Shown here in pieces: positions 11,777-18,466 of a stretch of 27,440 bases of DNA. The notes beneath the pieces are model-generated. The model was not told where the DNA came from. It saw only the letters and a list, made by a program, of their open reading frames with translations, and made no database searches. A program made the position numbers and the translations under genes. The stretch is from the NCBI GenBank assembly GCA_025201705.1, contig MU617004.1, forward strand, positions 1 through 27,440, written 5' to 3'. The stretch comes from Dissophora ornata (taxonomy: Eukaryota; Mortierellomycota; Mortierellomycetes; Mortierellales; Mortierellaceae). Every line of letters starts with the position of its first letter. Position 1 is the stretch's first letter.

Positions 11777-11782
11777 AATAAA
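11777..11782 (+). terminator. AATAAA polyadenylation signal of the methyltransferase gene
   Basis: Perfect AATAAA 67 bases after the stop codon, on the coding strand. Confidence 0.5.
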
Positions 11783-11897
11783 CGAGGACCGAGCATTAGA
11801 CATGGCAAGAGCCAAAGCGTTTAAGCTGAAATCGAATTCACTACAGAGGCAATATCCATTTCAGTTCCGTAATCGTTAAAAAAAAAAAACTGTACAC

Positions 11898-12068
11898 CTC
11901 TCTAGTTTAATAATAACGTGTCCAAATCAAAGCCAAGAGACCATCTGTCAGAATACGCTGTAACTATGTCCCTGTTCACAATGAAGGTATTCGTCAACGC
12001 CATATAACCGGCCGCGCACCCATGGACAAAGCTAATGGACTCATGCAACTATTACCGCCTCTCGTCAG
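11898..12068. repeat. Imperfect direct repeat, copy 1
   Basis: Aligns by eye with 12248-12420 along its whole length. Shared blocks include TTTAATAA..ACGTG, CAAAGCCAA, CAATGAAGGTAT, CAACGC.ATATAACC, CCCATGG and CGACT/CAACT-ATTACC ending in CTC.TCAG. The two copies differ by many substitutions and a few small indels, so the duplication is old. It lies between the methyltransferase 3' end and the tRNA gene, at the edge of the accessory island. Confidence 0.75.
11902..12048 (-). pseudogene. Open fragment inside repeat copy 1, possible decayed secreted-protein exon
   Basis: On the minus strand a 48-codon frame without a Met runs from just after an intron-acceptor-like TAATAG (ending 12049) to a stop at 11902. 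It contains FVHGCAAGYMALTNTFIV. The HGCAA stretch faintly resembles the TLHGAAVAK end of the small secreted protein at 13065-13454. The matching frame in copy 2 is broken by a one-base shift and a stop. It may be a decayed relative of that gene family; the resemblance is short and could be chance. Confidence 0.25.
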
Positions 12069-12247
12069 ATCGTGGAGAATGATAAAATTGCGAACAAAGG
12101 ATAAATAACCTCCCCAAAATATATATATATTTCATCCGCAGACACTTTTACTCAATTCTACTATTCCACAATCCTTCGTGCTAATATGTTCTTTTTGTTT
12201 TTTTGTTTTTTTAATAGCATGTCTCTTTTTTTTTCAATAACAACATG

Positions 12248-12420
12248 TCTCTCTGGTTTAATAACGTGAAGAAAACAAAGCCAAAATCCTCTGTAGAAAT
12301 ATACGAACAATGTCCCCCCCCTCTTTCGCAATGAAGGTATCCACCAACGCTATATAACCAGTCGCGTTCCCATGGGCTAACCTAGTGGGCCCCACACGAC
12401 TATTACCAATCCCTCATCAG
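12248..12420. repeat. Imperfect direct repeat, copy 2
   Basis: Second copy of the unit at 11898-12068, with a start-to-start spacing of about 350 bases. It carries a C8 run near 12313 and a one-base insertion relative to copy 1 that destroys the shared open frame. The sequence between the copies (12069-12247) is A/T-rich and contains a near-identical CATGTCTCT word repeated at 12220 and 12245. Confidence 0.75.
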
Positions 12421-12642
12421 GGTATTAAACACTTGAGCCAGAGCCAAGGCCGCTTGGGCTGCAGCCTATGCGGGTCTACTCATGCTCGGACTCGCTGCGT
12501 GTGGGTCAAGTGTGGGCTAATACATTTTTTTTTTTGGGCCATTGGGCCTCTGAACCCGGTTTTCGGCGATTACCGGTACCCTTAAGCTTAAAGATTAGTG
12601 GAGTGATATATGAAATTACATCACAGCTTTCATAACAAAACA

Positions 12643-12715
12643 GGGGATCTAGCTCAAATGGTAGAGCGCTCGCTTAGCATGCGAGAGGCACTGGGATCGA
12701 TGCCCAGGTTCTCCA
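12643..12715 (+). tRNA. tRNA-Ala (anticodon AGC)
   Basis: A 73-base cloverleaf, intronless. The D arm is GCTC..GAGC and the anticodon stem CTCGC/GCGAG encloses a TTAGCAT loop with AGC at 12676-12678. The T stem CTGGG/CCCAG and a terminal discriminator A are present. The internal A box (TAGCTCAAATGG) and B box (GGGATCGATGCC) are there. The acceptor stem GGGGATC/GTTCTCC has one G-T wobble and one T-T mismatch at pair 6-67, which is slightly weaker than usual. CCA is not encoded, as expected for a nuclear tRNA. It sits alone in the accessory island. Confidence 0.95.
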
Positions 12716-12718
12716 ATC

Positions 12719-12724
12719 TTTTTT
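12719..12724 (+). terminator. RNA polymerase III terminator of tRNA-Ala
   Basis: A run of six T bases starting four bases after the tRNA 3' end, the standard Pol III stop. Confidence 0.85.
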
Positions 12725-13064
12725 CCTTCTATTTTGAGCTGCTTTCCAAGAGTGTGGGTTCTCAGCTTGTTCGGTCAAGGCGCGCAGGGTGAAGAGCTCT
12801 TGTTCCGTGAGGTTGTGTGACACGATATTTGGTGACAGTGACATTTTTTTTCTCGTGGCGAATACACGCCAGGTAAGTGTTATCAGGCGTGCTGTTCGAG
12901 GCAGGCAGAACCGCCATTCATATCTTTATTTTGCTAGCACTTATGGGTTCATCGAGTGGAAATAAGGAATGACGGATGACACAGGAAACGCTAGTTGGTT
13001 CAGATGCTAGCACCTCCTGCTAAAGATATGTATATCAGCTTCCGAAAGAAGGAAAGGGGATATT
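12725..13064. other. Spacer between tRNA-Ala and the secreted-protein gene
   Basis: About 340 bases with no supported gene. It is the 3' flank of the minus-strand secreted-protein gene. No polyadenylation signal stands out. Confidence 0.5.
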
Positions 13065-13454
13065 TTATGCTGGCGTCGCATGAATTATCTTGGCGACAGC
13101 GGCACCATGAAGAGTAACGGCATAGGCATTGCAGTAAGCTTGAACATCGCCTTTGGATGGTCCAGGTTCACAATATTCGCCAACTTCAGTCCCAGGTTGG
13201 ACCTTTGGAATATACCTAAAAAATGAAATGAAACAAAATCGCGTTTAATATTTTTTTTAACTCTGTAATGTATTGTTAGCCTTAACCTTTTCGGAGATAG
13301 TTTGACCTTACTTGTAACAGGCATTACTCCAAGCCGTACAAAATTGTTGGACAGTTTGACCCTTGGCAAGCTTGTAGGTCAATCTGGTATCCTCGGCAGT
13401 AACGCTCATAGCAAGGAAAGCGATGGCGGTGGCAATAATGGTAGACTTGAGCAT
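13065..13454 (-). CDS. Small secreted cysteine-containing protein, 97 aa, 2 exons
   Basis: Exons 13454-13312 and 13215-13065, joined across a GTAAGG..TTTTTTAG intron with matching phase (294 nt). Residues 1-20 form a clear signal peptide (a Lys, then a hydrophobic core IIATAIAFLAM) with a likely cut after VTA. The 77-residue mature chain has four cysteines, at about 39, 46, 63 and 76, enough for two disulfides, and no recognised domain. Function is unknown; size and cysteines fit the broad class of fungal small secreted proteins, which includes effectors and cell-wall proteins. The start ATG is well set behind a TATA box. It lies in the accessory island next to decayed sequence that may include relatives (11902-12048). 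I cannot name a family. Confidence 0.75.
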
Positions 13455-13556
13455 ATTGAGTGTGTGTGTATAGTATAAAGGAAAAATGGAAGAACAAGTG
13501 TTGTTTGAGGAGAAGGGAAAAAAAAAACCTGAAAACTTTTCCCCCCCTCCCCACAA

Positions 13557-13562
13557 TTTATA
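13557..13562 (-). promoter_or_regulatory. TATA box of the small secreted-protein gene
   Basis: TATAAA on the minus strand about 100 bases upstream of the ATG at 13454. The spacing allows a leader of roughly 70 bases. Confidence 0.5.
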
Positions 13563-13896
13563 TTGCACAGGATATCCCAAAAATAGGAACTTGAGTTAAC
13601 GGCATGAGAGAATGCGAGACTGTCGGTAGGCTCGGTTCCAGCCGAATGATAGTAAATAGCATGCCAAAGTAAAGAGAGAGAGGGAGGGGTCGATGTGTTA
13701 GTCAATGTGTGATCCCAAAATAAAATAGAATCGAGCGGCATGCCCGAGTAGGCACAGCCTGATGAAAGGCGAGCATTCCATGCATGGCGTAGCCTGCATT
13801 CAAAAGGTATGTTTCTAATATTTTTTTTTTTTTTTTAGATTGGCACGATCAAAACGTAAAGTGCCATTGTCGTGCAAGCGCAGCCAATTGTTTCGC
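13563..13896. other. Spacer upstream of the secreted-protein gene
   Basis: No supported gene. It contains a GA-rich patch near 13670-13690 and a T16 run near 13821-13836. Confidence 0.5.
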
Positions 13897-14160
13897 CTAA
13901 CGGGAGCGCTCGGCCGGGGATGTGAGGTACCGCATCTCGCCTTTGAGGTGTATTTTTTCACAGCGCAGGAACTCTAAGTTCCGTAACAGCTGATCGCGAA
14001 TCTCTGGGTCAGTGCTAACACTGAGGCGGGCCTACGTAGCTACAGACTCTTGAGCGGAGGTCCTCTCAGTGACACACACTGGTAGCATGCAAGCTGTTCT
14101 CTACGAGCGGTTTGCGGCATCTTGTATTCGCTCGTCAATCTTTTTTGCTGTGTGGATAAC
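13897..14160 (-). pseudogene. Decayed coding remnant, family unknown
   Basis: One minus-strand frame stays protein-like over about 85 codons, interrupted by two stops, before a terminal stop at 13897-13899. The best part reads PEIRDQLLRNLEFLRCEK, then IHLKGEMRYLTSPAER, which has an amphipathic, charged composition unlike random spacer. There is no start codon or intact exon structure. I read it as the broken C-terminal part of an unidentified accessory gene. Confidence 0.35.
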
Positions 14161-15048
14161 CCAAAAGCTCCTTTGTCAGAATCAGTGAGATTCTGCGGCC
14201 GGTGCTTTTGTCCAAGTTTAGTAAATGTGAGTCGTTCGTTGGGGGGGTTGTGGGGGAGTTCAGACTGCGGGCGCAGCGGATATTTTTAAATCACATGGAT
14301 AAAAAAATGCGGTTTTGGGAAAAAGTGTCGGACCTTTTTTTTTTTTTTTTGCAATGCGTTTTTCCGTCTTGACAAGCAAGAGAATGTTCTTCCATGGTGA
14401 GGGCCTGCCTCCCTCCATGCCATCGAGGCCCTCGCTCGCTTTTAGTTTTTGGCGCCATCAGCAATTGCAGTCAGTAGGGCGCACTGTGAAACAACAGTAT
14501 GATGAGTTTTATTTTTCCCCTCATCAGACTTTACTCTCAGTTGTTATATTTTTCCTGATATGAGAAGGCTTTCCCGCTCTTCACGGTCTTCCTTCTCCAA
14601 GTGGAGTTTAGTAGAGCAGTGAACTCGGCTTTATCCACACTCAGAGGTTGCTGCAGTCCCTCTACCCATTGGTAAAGATTGGGGTTTTTTTGCCCGTTTT
14701 CCCACGGTTTTTTTCCTTTATCCTGGCATTTAGAAACCGGCTCTAACCATGCTCTAGTCTTTGTCCGCCGGATGCAAATCCGGAGGAGGGGGAAGTCTGT
14801 GGTGTTCCAACCTGGTGTGGGGCTCAGGCACAATGTACCTGAGGCGCACCTCCCTTTTTTTTTCTATTTCTAGGACGATTAGTGAGTCTTCTGTGATGGT
14901 ACCTGTGGAGACTATAAAAACACCTGTTGGTGCCGGACATCAATAGACTATACCCCTCTCTTATTCTCGTTGACTTTAGTCTGAGTTGTTTAGTTAGTAA
15001 GTTATCCCGAGAAAATAACACATAGCTCTCATCGCCACAACCATTTGG
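14161..15048. other. Accessory spacer with one unexplained minus-strand ORF
   Basis: No gene can be supported. A 98-codon ORF at 14833-14537 on the minus strand contains NPNLYQWVEGLQQPLSV and other protein-like stretches, but shows no domain, no family match I recognise and no start context. It could be another decayed exon. Several T runs (14335-14350) are present. Confidence 0.3.
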
Positions 15049-15673
15049 TTGAACAGCCCATTGTCTAGATTTTCACACAAGAGTGTCAAACGTTTTAAAA
15101 CGAATGGGAAAGGATTCTCATCCCTGACATCCCTGGTATGGACATTTATCAGGGATGCTCTGACCCTTCCTTGCCTCGATCAAGTCGCGATGTCTCAAAG
15201 TTGTGCTGCATGGAGTTGGGGGAAACGGAAAGGACGCGGACAAAGGACCATATATGGTTGACATCAAGGAGTACGCAGAAATGGCCTGATGATGTTGGTT
15301 TTTTGTTAAGGGAAAATCAAATCTACATCGCGGAGGCAGCAGCACTGGTGCATAACCCAAAAAGCTGAGAAGCGCTCTGAAGATCTTTACAAGCTCAAAT
15401 GGTCTACATGCGAGATGCATGGATTTCTCGGATCAAATTCACTTGCCGCGGGCGATGGTCAACCTCATGAGGGACTCTGGGTGTTCGGATCGACGTCGGT
15501 CAGGGGATTATACAGTGTTCTGTAGGATGGATGTTGCTGGTGTCTTTTGGGTGTACGAGGCCAACATCATGACAGTTCCGTTAACCCGAACAGGCCTTGG
15601 CAACGGAATGAATGCATGTATTGAATTCTGTCTACAGTTGGCATCGTTTGTGTTGGACGAGATAGAACAATGA
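15049..15673 (+). pseudogene. Frameshifted remnant of an accessory protein gene
   Basis: Protein-like segments occur in turn in different + frames: 15138-15368 contains KWPDDVGFLLRENQIYIAEA, and 15419-15673 contains CRMDVAGVFWVYEANIMTVP then CLQLASFVLDEIEQ. They suggest one ancestral reading frame broken by at least two frameshifts or stops. The pattern (a GFLL.....IYIAEAA stretch, then a V..C.+D..GVFW.YE....P block) resembles a large multicopy family of unknown function that I recall from Mortierella-like genomes. I cannot name it, and that resemblance is from memory. The gene is not functional as it stands. Confidence 0.4.
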
Positions 15674-16130
15674 AAAGCCAATTCGGCCTTCCAAGGGTGG
15701 ACCCCAAATATTCGCTTCTCAAGTGTTACTCGCGTCGAGGTTGGGTTTTTTTCTCCCTAACACTGGGGTCTCAGGAGGGAGTCATAAAGAGCTTAAAGCC
15801 ACTCAGCATATAGCAGTGACCCGTATTGTCCGCAGGACATATCTAGTTTACTTCATGGCGAGCAGGCGCATTGGCCAAGCACCGTCTTCAGTACGCTTAA
15901 TGCTTGGTCCAATTAGAGAGGAAGATTCTTAAGGGTTCACCATGAGACCAAAAAAGGAATTGAAAAATATACTGAAAAACTTCCTTGCTCATTCACAACG
16001 GCACTTTATGCGTAGCATTCACATCCTCATTCGCCTCACCCGTCTCTTCTCCACACACCTCTCTTTTCCTTCTCCACCTTTTTTTTTTCTCTTCATCTTT
16101 CGTAACCTCCGTTATTGCGTTCGCTTTTGT
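15674..16130. other. Upstream region of the RecQ-like helicase
   Basis: About 460 bases without a supported gene. From 16030 to 16100 it is strongly pyrimidine-rich, which resembles the leaders of the core genes in this window. Confidence 0.4.
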
Positions 16131-16138
16131 TATATAAA
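16131..16138 (+). promoter_or_regulatory. TATATAAA directly before the helicase start codon
   Basis: A perfect TATA-type octamer ends only five bases before the ATG at 16144, too close to act as a TATA box for that ATG. The next in-frame Met (residue 46) would remove the RecQ Q-motif region, so the 16144 start is still preferred. The octamer may be part of a leader, or transcription may start elsewhere. Confidence 0.3.
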
Positions 16139-16143
16139 CAATA

Positions 16144-17946
16144 ATGAAGCGACCTGTGCGCCCACTTGACGTGACCCTTCCAAAGAACGTTGGTACACTG
16201 TGCGAAGCCGTGCTTGGATATGCCCCGGATCCAGTACAGTTGGGGGTAGCGGTCAATATTGGAGAGTTCAAGGACTGCATGTTTATTGCTGGAGGTGGTC
16301 GAGGGAAGACACTGTCTTATTTTCTGCCTCTTCTACTCTGGAGCGATCGGGTCATCGTCGTGGTAGTTCCACTGGAGGCATTGGCAGACCCACCACATCA
16401 GAAACTTAACGAGTTGAACATCAGCAGTATTGCACTCAAAAGCGACATACCCATCACTCCCGAGACTCGGAAGAGGATGGAAGATGGATACTACAGGGCG
16501 ATATTTGTGTCTGCAGAGATGATGTTGTCTGCGCCCCTGGAAGATCTCTGGCACGTGGCCGTATTCAGGTACAGGATCCAAGCGGTAGTCATTGATGAAG
16601 CTCACAGTATCGTCTCCTGGAGCCGCAGGTTCAGAAAGGACTACGAGAAAATCGTTCTTCTGCGTACGTGGCTACCCAGCTGGGTTCCTTTTCTTGCTCT
16701 ATCCGCTACTCTTCCATGGGGCAAGTTGGCAGCCGTCAAAAAGGTCTTTGGATTCAAACCCGACGTCGCTGTGTTCAATGAGGGCGATGACCGACCAAAC
16801 GTCAAGTTGATTGCAAGATGGCTTCGGTATGAGGCATCAACATTCAAAGACCTCGACTTTGTACTGGACAAAACAAAAAAAACCATTGTATACTTTGACA
16901 GCCGCGCTAAAGCAGAGAGTGCTCATGCATATTTGATGACAAAAGCCGCCGACGAGGAACACACAATGATGGCAGTATACCTCTCATACAAGTCCGATGA
17001 GCTGAAAAATGACGTTTTGGACGAACTCAAGACCGACAGGGCATATTTGTTGATCTCAACCAAGGCGACAGGAATGAGATGCGACACGAGCAATATCGAT
17101 CGAGTCGTTCAGTATGGCTGCCCATGGTCACTCGAGTCGCTCGTTCAACGTTTTGGACGTGCTGCTCGTGGGAAAGATAGCAAAGGGGAAGGGATTTTGC
17201 TTATTCCAAAATCCTTGGACCTTTCAAAATTGAACACGAATATCTCACAATACATCATCACCAGCGAATGTCGTCGCAGAGTCTTGAACAAACTATTTGA
17301 TGGTGGGAATAGGTTCGTTCTTAAGAACTGTTGTGACAGATGTGAGCCACCAACTCCGACAGATCTGGATATTATTGCAAAAACATATCCGGAACGGTCA
17401 ACAGAGGACAAGAAGGCTGCCTTGGAAGTGATCAAGAAATGGAGACTCGAGAGATTTCAAATTCGTTTCAAGGGCATGAGGTCGTTCAGCGTGCAGTGTT
17501 TGATGCCAGACGACATTATGGAGAAGATCGCCGAAAATCTCGGGAAGATTGAGTCGACCCAGTCAATTATCTCTCTCACCAAATACGTTGGATCCGTCAA
17601 GGATCTAGAAGAGCTTGGCAACTTGCTGGTGGAAATGAATAAGCAAATCGATGCTAGGATATCTCTCCAGAAATGTGATCCATCAACGCAAGGGCAGACT
17701 CTTGTGGTGGAGAGAATTCCGAACCCGGCCAGAGATAGCGGCAACACATCTTCACCAAAGTCCCCACGAAAGCGACCTCCATCGGACGATGTAGACACAG
17801 CTCCAGCTATGGTTTTGCCTCCCAGACCCCAAAGCCCAAACACACCACCTGTATCCAATACTCTGCAAAAGAAACCACAAAGTCAATTTCGTAATGTGAC
17901 AGCAGACGATTTTATCGGAAAGCGAAAACGTCAAAATAAAGAGTGA
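16144..17946 (+). CDS. RecQ-like superfamily 2 DNA helicase, 600 aa, intronless
   Basis: Predicted ATP-dependent 3'-5' DNA helicase. Motifs run in order: a Q-motif-like GYAPDPVQLGVAV (25-37), a Walker A variant GGGRGKT (50-56), the DEAH box (151-154), LSATLP (motif III, 186-191), TIVYFDSRAKAE (motif IV), STKATGMRCDTSNIDRVVQY (motif V) and QRFGRAARG (motif VI, 335-343). After the core comes a RecQ-type zinc patch, CRRRVLNKLFDGG then CCDRC (Cys 376, 396, 397, 400). There is no HRDC domain; the C-terminal 150 residues are Pro/Ser-rich with a basic end. It is much shorter than cellular RecQ/Sgs1 helicases and lacks introns, unlike the core genes here. That points to a multicopy, element-borne RecQ. 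An AATAAA overlaps the last codons (17935-17940). It is followed on the same strand by a Crypton-like recombinase ORF. Confidence 0.85.
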   Translation: MKRPVRPLDVTLPKNVGTLCEAVLGYAPDPVQLGVAVNIGEFKDCMFIAGGGRGKTLSYFLPLLLWSDRVIVVVVPLEALADPPHQKLNELNISSIALKSDIPITPETRKRMEDGYYRAIFVSAEMMLSAPLEDLWHVAVFRYRIQAVVIDEAHSIVSWSRRFRKDYEKIVLLRTWLPSWVPFLALSATLPWGKLAAVKKVFGFKPDVAVFNEGDDRPNVKLIARWLRYEASTFKDLDFVLDKTKKTIVYFDSRAKAESAHAYLMTKAADEEHTMMAVYLSYKSDELKNDVLDELKTDRAYLLISTKATGMRCDTSNIDRVVQYGCPWSLESLVQRFGRAARGKDSKGEGILLIPKSLDLSKLNTNISQYIITSECRRRVLNKLFDGGNRFVLKNCCDRCEPPTPTDLDIIAKTYPERSTEDKKAALEVIKKWRLERFQIRFKGMRSFSVQCLMPDDIMEKIAENLGKIESTQSIISLTKYVGSVKDLEELGNLLVEMNKQIDARISLQKCDPSTQGQTLVVERIPNPARDSGNTSSPKSPRKRPPSDDVDTAPAMVLPPRPQSPNTPPVSNTLQKKPQSQFRNVTADDFIGKRKRQNKE

Positions 17947-17994
17947 GGCGTTTTTAGAATGGGATGAGTATGGGGGGCCATGATGACTTTGATC

Positions 17995-18385
17995 TCATGG
18001 AGTTACAGACACTTGGTTGTCGTCTGAAGGTTCATCGCCTTCACTATCTACTTTCTCATCTGAGTCAACATCTATTACGCCCTGTTCCTCACTCAAGTTC
18101 CTATTCCTTATTCTTCTGAACAAAAGCATCAAGACGTCCACTGTGCAAATTAACACACTCCATCATCAGTTGGTGGAGCTGCTTGGCCAAATATGTTGTT
18201 TTCTTGAAGTGTCGCCGAACATCGCCGTCTGTCGACCCTGTGGTGTGTGTTGTATTTTGTAAGGGATCACGAACTCTTCTAGTTTTATATATATATATAT
18301 TTTTTTTTGGCGGAATCGACTGAACCAAAGGTTGAAAAGCATTCGAGAGGGCCACCATTCCGATAAAGCCGCTGTATAGTATCAT
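17995..18385 (-). pseudogene. Antisense decayed coding fragment between helicase and recombinase-like ORFs
   Basis: On the minus strand, one frame encodes GMVALSNAFQPLVQS near 18350, then GDVRRHFKKTTYLAKQLHQL (about 18220-18160). A second frame continues as an acidic tail with VIDVDSDEKVDSEGDEPSDD, ending at a stop at 17995-17997. One frameshift near 18120 would connect the last two parts. Composition is protein-like and unlike the A/T spacer around it. Family unknown; it appears to be the 3' end of a gene pointing against both flanking ORFs. Confidence 0.35.
18286..18300. promoter_or_regulatory. (TA)n tract, possible TATA element for the recombinase-like ORF
   Basis: Alternating TA run followed by a T9 run, about 170 bases before the ATG at 18467. 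It could serve as a TATA element for that ORF. A 14-codon upstream ORF begins at 18432 and overlaps the main ATG out of frame, which could lower translation. Confidence 0.3.
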
Positions 18386-18466
18386 CGATAGACAGGGTCA
18401 TCAGACAGGAAGCAAGCCCGCGCGAGGAATAATGCCGTCAAGGACGAGGCAGGACTCGTTACAGGA

